Notes: generated by a model not told the origin, from the sequence alone. 53,844 bases of DNA from Lachnospiraceae bacterium (GCA_017526985.1 JAFXQR010000023.1:1-53844), one strand, 5' to 3'. Shown: positions 6,814 to 16,860, counted from the stretch's first letter. Made by a program: numbers and translations.

Positions 6814-9456
6814 ATGAGTGCCCAAGAAAAAAAGACAACCGAGCCGGATGCTGCTGATGTTTCGTTTGGCGCAAGCGATGTGGCTGAAGATAGTGAGACC
6901 ACTGCGTTGATGGATGCAGTGGAGGCGGAGCAGCAACCGGTGAAACCGGGTTTTGTGATCCCGATTTCCGTGCGGCAATTGGTGGAGTTTATGCTGCGGT
7001 CAGGAGATATTGACAACCGGCATACCGTGTCGCCGGAAAAGGCAATGCAGGAGGGGAGCCGGCTGCACCGGAAACTGCAGCGCAGCCAGGGGCCGGAGTA
7101 CAGCGCTGAGGTGGCGCTGAAGTATGAGTATGTAACGGAACGGTATGTGGTACGGATCGAGGGAAGGGCAGACGGTATTATCAACGAGAGCCTGGCAAAG
7201 CCTCAGGGACCTGATATTCAGGCGAATCAGATAACATTAAATCAATATTTAATAAATGAGGAGTTTGATCAGATCACGATCGATGAGATCAAATGCGTCC
7301 ATAAGAAGCTGGAGCGGATGACAGCACCGGAGCCGGTTCATCTGGCTCAGGCAAAAGTGTATGCGTACATTTATGCCCTACAGCACAAACTGCCTTTGAT
7401 CCGTGTGCGTATGACCTATTGCAATGCCGAGACGGAGGAATTGAAATACTTCTTTGAAGAATATGCCTGGAACGAGATCCGGGACTGGTTTGAAGAGCTG
7501 ATGCAGGGGTACCGGAAGTGGGCGGATTTTACCTTTGACTGGCGGGAGACCAGACAGATATCGATCGGAGGTCTGGAATTTCCGTTTACCTACCGGGAGG
7601 GGCAGCGGCAGCTGGCGGTGTATGTGTATCAAACGATCCGGGAACGGAAAAAACTGTTTTTGGAAGCGCCGACGGGGGTCGGAAAGACGGTGACAACCAT
7701 GTTTCCTGCCATCAAGGCAATGGGAGAGAATCTGACGGACCGGATCTTTTATCTGACAGCAAAGACCATTACCCGGACGGTAGCTTGTGATACGCTGCAG
7801 ATCATGCGGAAGCAGGGGCTGCGGCTGAAGAGTATTGAGATCACAGCCAAAGAAAAGATCTGTCCGTTGGAAAAGGCAGAATGCAATCCGGAAGCATGCC
7901 CATATGCGAAGGGGCACTTTGACCGTATCAATGACGCGATCTATGATGCTATCACGGGTTATGACGGGATGGATCGGGATACGGTCAGCGCGATCTCTGA
8001 AAAGCATCAGGTCTGTCCCTTTGAGCTGAGTCTGGATCTGAGTCTGTTCTGCGACACTATTATCTGTGATTATAATTATGCATTTGATCCGCATGTGGCA
8101 CTAAAACGATACTTTGCAGATGGCAACAGCGGCGAGTACACATTTCTGGTAGATGAGGCACACAACCTGGTGGATCGCGGCAGGGATATGTATAGTGCGG
8201 CATTGTTTAAAGAGGATTTTCTTTCTCTGAAACGGACACTGAATGAAGTGACGGAAAAAGCGGCGAGTGGCGAACTGAAAAGTAAAAAGAAGACCAAAGG
8301 GATCCCGTTGCTGTTCAAAGTGATCCGCGGGCTGGATAAATGTAACCGGGAATTATTGCGCCTGAAACGGGACTGCGAAAAGGTAAATGTCCTGAAGGAG
8401 ATCGATGCCTTTGCCGGCCTGGTGCAGGGGCTGAATACTTCATTGACGGAGTTTCTGGAGGAAGAGGAAAACACCGGCGTGAAGGATGAGGTGCTGGAAT
8501 TTTATTTTCTGATCGGGCACTTTCTGACCATCTATGAGAAACTGGACGAAAACTACCGCATCTATACGGAACTGATGGAAGACGGAAAGTTTATGGTAAA
8601 GCTTCTGTGCGTGGATCCGGGAAAGAATCTGGCAGAGTGCATGGGAAAGGGGCGCAGCAGTATCCTGTTTTCGGCAACGCTGCTTCCGATCCAGTACTAC
8701 AAGAAACTACTGGGCGGCGAAGCAACAGATTATGAAGTGTATGCAAAGTCTTCTTTTGATAAAGACAAGCTGGGTGTATTTGTCGGAAGGGATGTGACAA
8801 GCAAATACACCAGAAGAAATGCCAATACCTATTTTAATATCGCACGCCATATTTCCGAGATCGTATCTGCCAAAGAAGGGAATTATATGATCTTCTTCCC
8901 TTCCTTTGCCTTTATGAAGGAGGTGCAGCAGAGCTTCGACCAGTATTTTCTGGAAGAGAGGGCCGTTGAATGTCTGGTACAGAAGGAACGGATGAATGAA
9001 AGCGAGCGGGAAGAATTTCTGGCGAGATTTACGAGAACCGGATTGGTAGCGCTGGACGAAACCGGTAAAACGATGGCGCCGAACACGCTTTTGGGATTCT
9101 GCGTTCTGGGCGGGATCTTTTCGGAAGGGATCGATCTGAAGGAGGATGCCCTGATCGGCAGTATCATTGTGGGAGTCGGATTTCCGCAAATCTGCAGCGA
9201 GCGGGAAATCATCAAAGAGTTCTTTAATGAAAAGGGCTTTGATTATGCTTACCGCTACCCGGGGATGAACAAGGTGCTACAAGCGGCCGGCCGGGTGATC
9301 CGTACGGAGAAGGATCAGGGGATCGTGGCACTTTTGGACGAGCGTTTCCTGGACTATTCCTATCAGCGGCTGTTCCCAAGAGAGTGGCTGGGGTACTCTG
9401 TGACCAATGTAGGCGGCATCGGCAATGCGGTGAGCGCTTTTTGGGAGACGGTATAG
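6814..9456 (+). CDS. PD-(D/E)XK nuclease-like domain fused to an XPD/DinG-type Fe-S helicase
   Basis: The protein has 880 residues from the chosen ATG. The first 50 residues are acidic and low in complexity. Residues about 50-240 look like a RecB/Cas4-type nuclease: GRADG (Asp at 120), IDEIK (156-160) and LAQAKVYAY (Gln at 179) fit the D, D/E-x-K and Q...Y positions. The helicase follows: Walker A APTGVGKT (285-292), cysteines at 350, 357, 362 and 401 fitting an XPD-type Fe-S cluster, a DEAH box at 447-450, and a C-terminal half ending with QAAGRVIRTEKD (motif VI). The start is unsure: a TTG at 6757 and an ATG at 6787 are in frame, and none has a clear ribosome site. A role in DNA repair or processing is inferred. 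Confidence 0.9.
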   Translation: MSAQEKKTTEPDAADVSFGASDVAEDSETTALMDAVEAEQQPVKPGFVIPISVRQLVEFMLRSGDIDNRHTVSPEKAMQEGSRLHRKLQRSQGPEYSAEVALKYEYVTERYVVRIEGRADGIINESLAKPQGPDIQANQITLNQYLINEEFDQITIDEIKCVHKKLERMTAPEPVHLAQAKVYAYIYALQHKLPLIRVRMTYCNAETEELKYFFEEYAWNEIRDWFEELMQGYRKWADFTFDWRETRQISIGGLEFPFTYREGQRQLAVYVYQTIRERKKLFLEAPTGVGKTVTTMFPAIKAMGENLTDRIFYLTAKTITRTVACDTLQIMRKQGLRLKSIEITAKEKICPLEKAECNPEACPYAKGHFDRINDAIYDAITGYDGMDRDTVSAISEKHQVCPFELSLDLSLFCDTIICDYNYAFDPHVALKRYFADGNSGEYTFLVDEAHNLVDRGRDMYSAALFKEDFLSLKRTLNEVTEKAASGELKSKKKTKGIPLLFKVIRGLDKCNRELLRLKRDCEKVNVLKEIDAFAGLVQGLNTSLTEFLEEEENTGVKDEVLEFYFLIGHFLTIYEKLDENYRIYTELMEDGKFMVKLLCVDPGKNLAECMGKGRSSILFSATLLPIQYYKKLLGGEATDYEVYAKSSFDKDKLGVFVGRDVTSKYTRRNANTYFNIARHISEIVSAKEGNYMIFFPSFAFMKEVQQSFDQYFLEERAVECLVQKERMNESEREEFLARFTRTGLVALDETGKTMAPNTLLGFCVLGGIFSEGIDLKEDALIGSIIVGVGFPQICSEREIIKEFFNEKGFDYAYRYPGMNKVLQAAGRVIRTEKDQGIVALLDERFLDYSYQRLFPREWLGYSVTNVGGIGNAVSAFWETV

Positions 9457-9549
9457 ATTTCGGCGAAGTGATAAAAGAAAAAGCGTGCAGTCTCGGGCAA
9501 ACTGTGGTATGATAATGGATTATGAATAATTGATAGGAGGAGAACTGCT

Positions 9550-10863
9550 ATGTGGGCGTATGAGAGCGTATTCTATCAGATTTACCCGCTGGGATTCTGC
9601 GGAGCACCGTTTGAGAACGACGGTGTGGCACAGTCCAGGATCCTGAAAGTGCTGGATTGGATCCCGCACATCAAAAAGCTGGGATGCAACGCGATCTATT
9701 TTTCGCCGGTCTTTGAATCCGACACACACGGATACAATACCCGGGATTACACAAAGCTGGATACCAGGCTTGGATCCAACGAGGACTTTGCACGAGTCTG
9801 CAAGGAACTGCATAAAGAGGGTATCAAGGTCGTCCTGGATGGTGTGTTCAATCATGTTGGACGCGGTTTCTGGGCATTTCAGGATGTGTTGAAAAACAGA
9901 GAGTCTTCTCCGTATGTGAGCTGGTTTAACCGCATCGATTTCGGCGGCAATTCCAACTATAATGACGGCCTTTGGTATGAAGGCTGGGAAGGCAACTACG
10001 ATCTGGTCAAGCTGAATCTGCGTAATGAAGATGTGATACAGCATATCTTCCATGCAGTTGAGGGATGGATCAACGAGTTTGAGATCGACGGCATCCGGCT
10101 GGATGTGGCTTACTGTCTGGATCACGAATTTCTGCGCAGACTGCGGGAGTTTACGGATAGCAAAAAAGAGGATTTCTTCCTATTAGGAGAGGTGCTGCAT
10201 GGGGAGTACGGGCGTATGCTGAATGAGATGCATCTGCATTCGCTGACTAACTACCAGTGCTATAAGGGCATCCATTCCGGTTTCAATTCATGCAATATGT
10301 TCGAGATCGTGCATTCGCTGATGCGTCTGTTCGGGCCGGAAGACTGGACGGTCTGCCGCGGTGCACACCTTTTGTCCTTTGCGGATAATCATGATGTGTC
10401 CCGTATCGCATCCCTGATCCAGGATCCGAACTGCCTGCCGTTAGTCTATGCAATGGTATTTGGTATGCCGGGCATCCCCTGCGTTTACTATGGCAGTGAG
10501 TGGGGCACGAAGGCGGACAAATCCCAGGGGGATCCGGCACTGCGGCCTTCCTTTGATGCGCCGGAGTGGAATGCGCTTACGGACTATATCGCAAAGCTGG
10601 CTGCGGCAAAGAAAAACAGCAAGGCGCTCAATTACGGTGGCATGCGCAATGTGCTGCTGCAGAACAAGCAGTGCATCTTTGAACGAAAGGTCGACGGCGA
10701 GCGAGTCATGGTGGCGATCAATATGGACAGCAATCCGTACTGGGCGCACTTTGATGCGGGATGCGGACAGGCAACGGACCTGATCACCGGGCAGTTGCAT
10801 GATTTTGGCGGCGGCAGCGAACTGCCTCCCTACAGTGCGGCGTTCTGGCTGATGGAAAGATAA
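9550..10863 (+). CDS. GH13 alpha-amylase-family glycoside hydrolase
   Basis: The 437-residue protein shows the four GH13 regions: DGVFNHVG (97-104), GIRLDVAYCLD with the nucleophile Asp185, GEVLH with the acid/base Glu214, and FADNHDVSR with Asp282. It lacks a signal peptide, so it should act on imported maltodextrins or related alpha-glucans inside the cell. Among family members it most resembles cytoplasmic cyclomaltodextrinase, neopullulanase or maltodextrin glucosidase types, but has no long N-terminal domain. It starts after ATAGGAGGAG. A weak extended -10 (TGGTATGAT, at 9506-9514) lies upstream without a good -35. There are no sugar transport genes nearby. Confidence 0.92.
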   Translation: MWAYESVFYQIYPLGFCGAPFENDGVAQSRILKVLDWIPHIKKLGCNAIYFSPVFESDTHGYNTRDYTKLDTRLGSNEDFARVCKELHKEGIKVVLDGVFNHVGRGFWAFQDVLKNRESSPYVSWFNRIDFGGNSNYNDGLWYEGWEGNYDLVKLNLRNEDVIQHIFHAVEGWINEFEIDGIRLDVAYCLDHEFLRRLREFTDSKKEDFFLLGEVLHGEYGRMLNEMHLHSLTNYQCYKGIHSGFNSCNMFEIVHSLMRLFGPEDWTVCRGAHLLSFADNHDVSRIASLIQDPNCLPLVYAMVFGMPGIPCVYYGSEWGTKADKSQGDPALRPSFDAPEWNALTDYIAKLAAAKKNSKALNYGGMRNVLLQNKQCIFERKVDGERVMVAINMDSNPYWAHFDAGCGQATDLITGQLHDFGGGSELPPYSAAFWLMER

Positions 10864-10921
10864 ATATCTAATGTAATTATTTATAGGTAGCAATTTATAT
10901 AGAAGAAAGAGGAATCATACA

Positions 10922-13582
10922 ATGGCAAAAGAACTGGCAAAAACTTATGACCCCAGCGGGATCGAAGACCGGCTGTATCAGAAATGGCTGGATAAGAAGT
11001 ACTTCCATGCGGAAGTAGATGAGAGCAAAAAACCGTTTACGATCGTGATCCCGCCCCCAAATATCACGGGGCAGCTGCACATGGGACATGCGCTGGACAA
11101 TACCCTGCAGGATATTCTGATCCGTTTCAAGCGCATGCAGGGCTACAATGCGCTGTGGCAGCCGGGTACGGACCACGCTTCCATTGCAACGGAAGTCAAG
11201 ATCATCGAAAAACTGAAAGAAGAAGGCATCCGCAAGGAAGATCTGGGACGCGAAGGCTTCCTGGAGCGTGCATGGGCATGGAGAAAAGAGTATGGCGGAC
11301 GCATCGTATCCCAGTTAAAGAAGATGGGATCGTCCTGCGACTGGGACCGTGAGCGTTTCACCATGGACGAAGGCTGCAACAAGGCCGTAAACGAAGTGTT
11401 TGTAAAGATGTACAAAAAAGGCTACATCTACAAGGGCTCCCGTATCATCAACTGGTGCCCGGTATGTAACACTTCCATTTCCGATGCGGAAGTAGAATAC
11501 CAGGAGCAGGCCGGACATTTCTGGCATATCAAGTATCCGATCTTAAACGATGACGATACCGAGAGCGGCGAATATCTGATCTTTGCCACCACCCGTCCGG
11601 AGACCATGCTGGGTGATACTGCAGTGGCGGTACATCCGGAGGATGAGCGCTACAAGCATCTGATCGGCAAGAACCTGATGCTGCCGTTGATGAACCGCAA
11701 GATCCCGATAGTGGCAGACGAATATGTAGACCGTGAATTCGGTACCGGTGTAGTAAAGATCACCCCGGGACATGACCCGAACGACTTTGAGGTGGGCAAG
11801 CGTCATGATCTGCCGATCATCAACATCATGAATGATAATGCAACGATCAATGCAAACGGCGGCAAGTATGAAGGCATGGATCGTTATGAGGCCAGAGAGG
11901 CTATCGTAAAAGAACTGGATGCTATGGGCTTACTGGTAAAGATCGAGGACCATGTACATAATGTAGGTACCCATGACCGCTGCAAGACGACGGTAGAGCC
12001 GCTGGTAAAAGCGCAGTGGTTCGTAAAGATGGACGAGCTGATCAAGCCGGCGCAGAAAGCGGTAAGAGAGGGCGAGATCCGTCTGGTACCGGAGAGCATG
12101 CAGAAGACTTATTTCAACTGGACCGACAACATCCGTGACTGGTGTATTTCCCGCCAGCTGTGGTGGGGGCACCGGATCCCGGCATATTACTGCGATAAGT
12201 GCGGCGAGACCGTTGTGGCAAAGGCGGCGCCGGAGAAGTGCCCGAAGTGCGGTGAGACACATTTCACACAGGATCCGGACACTCTGGATACCTGGTTCAG
12301 CTCTGCTTTGTGGCCATTCTCGACGCTGGGCTGGCCGGAGCAGACAAAGGAACTGAAATACTTCTATCCGACGGATGTGCTGGTAACGGGGTATGATATC
12401 ATCTTCTTCTGGGTTATCCGTATGATCTTCTCGGGGTACGAGCAGATGGGCGAGAAGCCGTTTAAGACGGTGCTCTTCCACGGGCTGGTAAGAGATGACA
12501 AGGGCCGCAAGATGAGTAAGTCCCTGGGCAATGGCATCGATCCGCTGGAGATCATCAAGCAGTACGGCGCGGATGCGCTGCGTCTGACTCTGGTGACCGG
12601 CAATGCGCCGGGCAACGATATGCGTTTCTACTATGAAAAGGTAGAGGCAAACCGTAACTTTGCGAATAAGATCTGGAATGCGTCCCGGTTCATTATGATG
12701 AATATGGAAGAAACGCAGCCGACCAAGCCGGAAGCAGCAGATCTGAAACCGGCAGACCACTGGATCACTTCCCGTGTGAACCGCCTGATCAAAGATGTGA
12801 CGGAGAACATGGAAAAGTACGAGCTGGGTGTGGCAGTACAGAAGATCTACGACTTTATCTGGGATGAGTTCTGCGACTGGTATATCGAGATGGTGAAACC
12901 GCGTCTGTATGCGAAGGACGATGCAAAATCCCGCAATGCGGCTCTGTATACCTTGAAGACCGTGCTGATCGATGCGCTGAAGCTGTTGCATCCGTATATG
13001 CCGTTTGTAACAGAGGAGATTTTCTGTACACTGCAGGATGAGGAAGAATCCATCATGGTTTCCGACTGGCCGGTATATGATGAGGCAAGAAACTTTGCGA
13101 AGGAAGAAACAGAGATCGAGACCATCAAGGAAGCTATTCGCGGTATCCGTAATGTGCGTACCGAGATGAATGTGCCGCCTTCAAAGAAAGCGCAGGTATT
13201 CGTGGTGTCCGATTCCGAAGAGAAGCGTGGGGTATTTACCGGCAACAACGACTTCTTTAAGGCTCTGGCTTATGCTTCCGAGGTGATCGTGCAGGCGGAT
13301 AAGAGCGGTATTGCGGACGATGCGGTATCTGTAGTGATCGCGCATGTCAACATCTATATGCCGCTGGGTGACCTGGTGGATCTGGAGAAGGAACTGGAGC
13401 GTCTGAAGAAGGAAGAGCAGCGTCTGGAAGGCGAGCTGAAGCGTGTCAACGGTATGCTTTCTAATGAGAAGTTCGTTTCCAAGGCTCCGGAAGCCAAGAT
13501 CGCGGAAGAAAAGGCGAAGCTGGAGAAGTACACCAAGATGATGGAACAGGTGAAGGCACAGATCGCAAACCTGGCCAAATAA
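10922..13582 (+). CDS. valS: Valyl-tRNA synthetase
   Basis: The 886-residue class I synthetase charges tRNA-Val with valine in the cytoplasm. It shows the HIGH motif as [14 protein letters not shown] near residues 42-55, the editing (CP1) insertion with [17 protein letters not shown], the KMSKS loop as [14 protein letters not shown] near 528-541, an anticodon-binding domain, and the C-terminal coiled coil of about 65 residues rich in Glu and Lys that is usual for ValRS. Length is normal. The start follows AGAGGAA. Only 58 nt separate it from the amylase gene, leaving no room for a T-box leader, so regulation by uncharged tRNA in the direct leader is unlikely. Confidence 0.98.
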   Translation: MAKELAKTYDPSGIEDRLYQKWLDKKYFHAEVDESKKPFTIVIPPPNITGQLHMGHALDNTLQDILIRFKRMQGYNALWQPGTDHASIATEVKIIEKLKEEGIRKEDLGREGFLERAWAWRKEYGGRIVSQLKKMGSSCDWDRERFTMDEGCNKAVNEVFVKMYKKGYIYKGSRIINWCPVCNTSISDAEVEYQEQAGHFWHIKYPILNDDDTESGEYLIFATTRPETMLGDTAVAVHPEDERYKHLIGKNLMLPLMNRKIPIVADEYVDREFGTGVVKITPGHDPNDFEVGKRHDLPIINIMNDNATINANGGKYEGMDRYEAREAIVKELDAMGLLVKIEDHVHNVGTHDRCKTTVEPLVKAQWFVKMDELIKPAQKAVREGEIRLVPESMQKTYFNWTDNIRDWCISRQLWWGHRIPAYYCDKCGETVVAKAAPEKCPKCGETHFTQDPDTLDTWFSSALWPFSTLGWPEQTKELKYFYPTDVLVTGYDIIFFWVIRMIFSGYEQMGEKPFKTVLFHGLVRDDKGRKMSKSLGNGIDPLEIIKQYGADALRLTLVTGNAPGNDMRFYYEKVEANRNFANKIWNASRFIMMNMEETQPTKPEAADLKPADHWITSRVNRLIKDVTENMEKYELGVAVQKIYDFIWDEFCDWYIEMVKPRLYAKDDAKSRNAALYTLKTVLIDALKLLHPYMPFVTEEIFCTLQDEEESIMVSDWPVYDEARNFAKEETEIETIKEAIRGIRNVRTEMNVPPSKKAQVFVVSDSEEKRGVFTGNNDFFKALAYASEVIVQADKSGIADDAVSVVIAHVNIYMPLGDLVDLEKELERLKKEEQRLEGELKRVNGMLSNEKFVSKAPEAKIAEEKAKLEKYTKMMEQVKAQIANLAK

Positions 13583-13627
13583 TTTTACAAAGATTTATAC
13601 AAGTAAAATTTCACAAAAAATACAAAA

Positions 13628-13667
13628 AACGGGAAAAATTAGTGCGGGGGCATTGATTTTTCCCGTT
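13628..13667. terminator. Hairpin after valS
   Basis: AACGGGAAAAAT (13628-13639) pairs perfectly with ATTTTTCCCGTT (13656-13667) around a 16-nt loop. The T tract after it is short, so efficiency is uncertain. Its 3' arm overlaps the next promoter. Confidence 0.65.
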
Positions 13668-13681
13668 GATTTCTGTATAGT
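13653..13681 (+). promoter_or_regulatory. Predicted promoter of the zinc-ribbon/TPR locus
   Basis: TTGATT (13653-13658) and TATAGT (13676-13681) are separated by 17 nt. The -35 lies in the 3' arm of the valS hairpin. The start point would be near 13688, about 40 nt before the small gene at 13727. Confidence 0.6.
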
Positions 13682-13726
13682 GTTTTTGTATGTGTGAAAG
13701 TGGATTGATGAACGGAGTGGTCGAAG

Positions 13727-13900
13727 TTGATCATATTTGAAGAAGAATTGAAAAAATTCAGCAGGAGTCTGGAGATCGCAGACACGGAAGATGCTGTATA
13801 TAGTGAAGACCTGACGGATATGATGAGCATTTTTATCAATCTGGCCAATGATTATGATGAAACGCCCGTAGATGTAAATGTAGACGCTGATGACGAATAG
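13727..13900 (+). CDS. Small acidic protein, unknown function
   Basis: The frame from a TTG start gives 57 residues, beginning LIIFEEELKKFSRSLEIADT when the first codon is read as Leu (Met in practice) and ending in a strongly acidic stretch (DVNVDADDE). A GGAG lies 9 nt before the TTG, a promoter lies about 40 nt upstream, and the next gene begins 11 nt after its stop. These make it a likely first gene of the operon. It has no membrane segment or cysteine. I do not recognise the family. A partner role for the TPR protein is possible but only inferred from position. Confidence 0.6.
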   Translation: MIIFEEELKKFSRSLEIADTEDAVYSEDLTDMMSIFINLANDYDETPVDVNVDADDE

Positions 13901-13911
13901 GAGATAAGGGG

Positions 13912-15324
13912 ATGGAGTGTTACAATTGTGGTTTCCCCTTGTCGGAGTTGGGATATTGCACCAGCTGCGGAGCGGATGTGCGCAAATATAAAAAGATCAT
14001 GTATACGGCAAACCGGCTGTATAATGATGGTCTGGATCGAGCAAGCGTGCGGGATCTTTCGGGAGCGATCAAGTCCTTGCGGGGCGCGCTGCGTTGTAAC
14101 AAAAACCATGTGGATGCCAGAAATCTGCTGGGACTGATCTATTATGAAATGGGCGAAGCAGTTGCAGCGTTTGTGGAGTGGGTGATCAGCAAGAATATCC
14201 GGCCGGAAAAGAACCTGGCAGATGAATATATCAATATGGTACAGTCGGACAAGGGACGGCTGGATACCATAGGGGCCACACTGAAGAAGTTTAATGTGGC
14301 ACTGGATCTTTGCAATCAGGGCGAGCGCAGTTATGATCTGGCGGTGATCCAGCTCAAAAAGGTGCTGAGCCTGAATCCGAAATATGTAAAAGCCCGGAAA
14401 CTGCTGGCTTTGTTGTATCTGCACAAAGGGGACTATGATAAGGCACTGAAGGGGTTGGAAGCCTGCCGTGACATAGATTGCGGTGATGTGGATACCCTGA
14501 GATATCTGCAGGAAGCAGAACTTGCCGTGTATGGCGGAGACCCGGCGGGCGGGAAGAAACGCAAGGAAAAGAAACCGCAGCCGGCTGCGGTAGCGTTCAG
14601 CAACGGGAACGAGACGATCATTCAACCGGTAGGGCATAAGGAAGTTTCAGGCCTGACGACATTACTTCAGATCGGTATGGGCATCATCGTGGGTGCATTG
14701 GTGACATATTTCCTGATCGTACCGGGAAGGGAAGCAGCGGTTCGTGCCCAGGGGAATGAACAGCAGGCGCTCCTGAGCGAGCAACTGGATGCCAAAAATG
14801 CTGATATTACAGATATGAATGCCCGTATACGGGAGTTGGAACAGACCATTGCAGATCAGCGGTCGGAGTTGGAGGGATACACCGGAGCGAATGGTGTACT
14901 GATCTATAACGATCATCTGCAGGCGGCGGCCAGTGCATATCTGGATGAATCCCAGGGGGAGATGGCAGTAGAGCAGTATCTGGGAATGATACCGGAATCC
15001 TATCTGGAAACGGCATCACCTGAGTTCTGCGAGTTGTATGCGCAGTTAAAGGCGGAGATCGGTGATTCTGTGGCAGACAGTTACTATGATGCCGGCTTGG
15101 AAGCATACCGTCAGCAGGATTATACGGTAGCGATCAACAGTCTGGAGAAGGCATACATGTACGATCCGGATAATGATGATGCATTGTATTATCTGGGCGT
15201 ATGCTATTATGACAGCGGCAATGTGAGTACTGCAGCAGAAAAATTTAATGATCTGCTGGCACATTTCCCGGATAGCGCGCAGGCGGAAAAGGCCAGACAG
15301 CGACTGGAAGAGATCGGAGAATAA
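13912..15324 (+). CDS. Zinc-ribbon and TPR membrane protein
   Basis: The 470 residues fall in clear blocks. An N-terminal zinc ribbon has Cys3, Cys6, Cys16 and Cys19. TPR-like helical repeats span about 30-205. A basic linker (KKRKEKKPQ near 215-223) precedes one membrane span at about 249-271. A coiled coil covers about 280-325, and a second set of TPR repeats about 330-465 (note YDAGLEAYRQQDYTVAI and YYLGVCYYDSGN). With no signal peptide and the basic segment before the span, the N-terminal half should be inside and the C-terminal half outside. It looks like a scaffold joining cytoplasmic and envelope partners. The process served is unknown. Confidence 0.85.
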   Translation: MECYNCGFPLSELGYCTSCGADVRKYKKIMYTANRLYNDGLDRASVRDLSGAIKSLRGALRCNKNHVDARNLLGLIYYEMGEAVAAFVEWVISKNIRPEKNLADEYINMVQSDKGRLDTIGATLKKFNVALDLCNQGERSYDLAVIQLKKVLSLNPKYVKARKLLALLYLHKGDYDKALKGLEACRDIDCGDVDTLRYLQEAELAVYGGDPAGGKKRKEKKPQPAAVAFSNGNETIIQPVGHKEVSGLTTLLQIGMGIIVGALVTYFLIVPGREAAVRAQGNEQQALLSEQLDAKNADITDMNARIRELEQTIADQRSELEGYTGANGVLIYNDHLQAAASAYLDESQGEMAVEQYLGMIPESYLETASPEFCELYAQLKAEIGDSVADSYYDAGLEAYRQQDYTVAINSLEKAYMYDPDNDDALYYLGVCYYDSGNVSTAAEKFNDLLAHFPDSAQAEKARQRLEEIGE

Positions 15325-15397
15325 GACGCTTTAACAGGAACTATATTTTTAGAATACTACTTCTTTTAATAATCCATATGAGGAGGAATAAAAAAAG

Positions 15398-15973
15398 ATG
15401 AAGACAGTGAAGGTGAAGCAGAAGAAGAACGAGGAAAAGAAAGATATTGCCGGACGTATTGTCGGTATTATCTTTTTGGCAATCCTGATCGCGGTAGGGT
15501 ATTATATGTTTGATATGTTCCGTACCCGTAAGATCACTTCCGACAATATTGCCGGAGACTGGCATCATACGGCAGAAATGAACGAAAAGAAGACGGACCA
15601 CTGGGTATTTAACTCTGACGGAACTGCAATGAGCTATGTGCTGAACAATGAAAACAAGATCCAGGAAGATAAGAAGACCTATACCTATTACATCCGCATT
15701 GCGCAGGATCTTCATCAGCAATATATTGAAGAAGGTATTCTGAAAAAGACGGAAGACGGATTCTATGTGGATCATAACGGCGTTAAGTACACGACATTGG
15801 ATGAGGATAAAACGCAGGCAGAGCTGGTGGTGACTACTTCCGGTGTCCGGAAATCCGAGCAGCAGACCTATGCGATCCGTGTAACATTGTTGTGCAAGGT
15901 AGAGATGGATATCATCTATATCTATGACCGTTTCACAACGGATACCACACGTTTGACCAAGAATCTGTTCTGA
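15398..15973 (+). CDS. Membrane-anchored extracytoplasmic protein, unknown function
   Basis: The 191-residue protein starts with a basic cytoplasmic tail (KTVKVKQKKNEEKK), one membrane span at about 20-40 and an extracytoplasmic domain. That domain contains NIAGDWHHTAEMNEKKTDHW and later beta-rich segments with alternating hydrophobic residues. The pattern GDW...W.F..DGT recalls small beta-barrel (lipocalin-like) domains, but I cannot assign a family. The start follows AGGAGGAATAAAAAAG. It lies 73 nt after the TPR gene and before a terminator, so it is probably the last gene of that locus. Confidence 0.75.
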   Translation: MKTVKVKQKKNEEKKDIAGRIVGIIFLAILIAVGYYMFDMFRTRKITSDNIAGDWHHTAEMNEKKTDHWVFNSDGTAMSYVLNNENKIQEDKKTYTYYIRIAQDLHQQYIEEGILKKTEDGFYVDHNGVKYTTLDEDKTQAELVVTTSGVRKSEQQTYAIRVTLLCKVEMDIIYIYDRFTTDTTRLTKNLF

Positions 15974-16004
15974 TCGGTTGGTAAGAAAAAAGAAAACACG
16001 AAAT

Positions 16005-16048
16005 ACCCTTGCAAGGTGCTTGAGTGCGGCGTGCAAGGGTGTTTTTTT
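16005..16048 (+). terminator. Intrinsic terminator closing the TPR locus
   Basis: ACCCTTGCA (16005-16013) pairs with TGCAAGGGT (16032-16040), followed by seven T at 16042-16048. Confidence 0.9.
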
Positions 16049-16059
16049 CGGCTCGGAGT

Positions 16060-16860
16060 ATGAGAAAGCAGGCAATGACAACAACAGAAAAGGCAACAAA
16101 AAGAATAACAGAAGAAAACACGCATGCCCCAACGGATCGTGCGCAGCAGTTTAAAGAAGGGCTACGGGACGGCGTGCCGATCGCGCTGGGGTACCTGGCG
16201 GTGGCTTTTACGCTGGGCATTCAGGCAAAAGAAGCAGGAATGGGGATCCTGGAGGCGACCGTAATGTCACTGGTAAATGTGACTTCTGCAGGGGAGTTTG
16301 CAGGGCTGGCGATCATCGGATCGGCATCCTCCTATCTGGAAATGGCGCTTTCGCAGCTGATCATCAATCTGCGTTATATGCTGATGAGTTTTGCACTGTC
16401 CCAAAAGGTGGAAACGACACTATCCGTGCCGCATCGTATGGGGATCGCTTTTGGCGTGACGGATGAGATCTTTGGTATCTCTGCGGGCCGGGAGGGGCGT
16501 TTGAGCCCGTTTTATAATTATGGTGCCATGAGTATTGCCATACCGGGCTGGACACTGGGAACGGCACTTGGCGTATTGATGGGCAATGTATTGCCGGAGA
16601 GTGTGGTAAGCGCGCTCAGTGTGGCACTGTATGGCATGTTTCTGGCGATCATCATTCCGAAAGCCAGAGAAGACCGACATGTCCTGATAGCGGTGATCGT
16701 TGCAATGGCAGCCAGCTGGATCTGTACAAAGATCCCGGTGGTGCGGGAGATTTCCGCAGGTACGCGGATCATATTGCTGACAGTCGTGATCGCACTGCTT
16801 GCGGCGATCGTATTTCCGGTGAATGAGGAGGGAGATAACCATGACAGACCTGTGTCATAA
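16060..16860 (+). CDS. azlC: AzlC-family branched-chain amino acid export subunit
   Basis: The protein is the large membrane subunit of an AzlCD-type exporter, known in Bacillus subtilis for branched-chain amino acids and azaleucine resistance. After a hydrophilic N-terminus of about 30 residues, the family pattern FKEGLRDGVPIALGYLAVAF starts, followed by several hydrophobic spans and INLRYMLMSFALS. The start is uncertain: ATG at 16060 lies only 2 nt after GGAG, while ATG at 16075 has AGG close before it; the frame is also open from 16024, but that part lies in the preceding terminator. azlD overlaps its 3' end by 20 nt. No regulator gene is adjacent. Confidence 0.9.
   Translation: MRKQAMTTTEKATKRITEENTHAPTDRAQQFKEGLRDGVPIALGYLAVAFTLGIQAKEAGMGILEATVMSLVNVTSAGEFAGLAIIGSASSYLEMALSQLIINLRYMLMSFALSQKVETTLSVPHRMGIAFGVTDEIFGISAGREGRLSPFYNYGAMSIAIPGWTLGTALGVLMGNVLPESVVSALSVALYGMFLAIIIPKAREDRHVLIAVIVAMAASWICTKIPVVREISAGTRIILLTVVIALLAAIVFPVNEEGDNHDRPVS

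Noticed and set aside
9480-9549. Promoter for the GH13 gene
   Set aside because: An extended -10 (TGGTATGAT) is present but no fitting -35 is seen; not strong enough to list.
10864-10921. T-box leader before valS
   Set aside because: Only 58 nt separate the genes, and no T-box or specifier stem fits.
11930-12991. Minus-strand frame of 353 codons opposite valS
   Set aside because: Shadow of valS, which is certain from its HIGH and KMSKS motifs.
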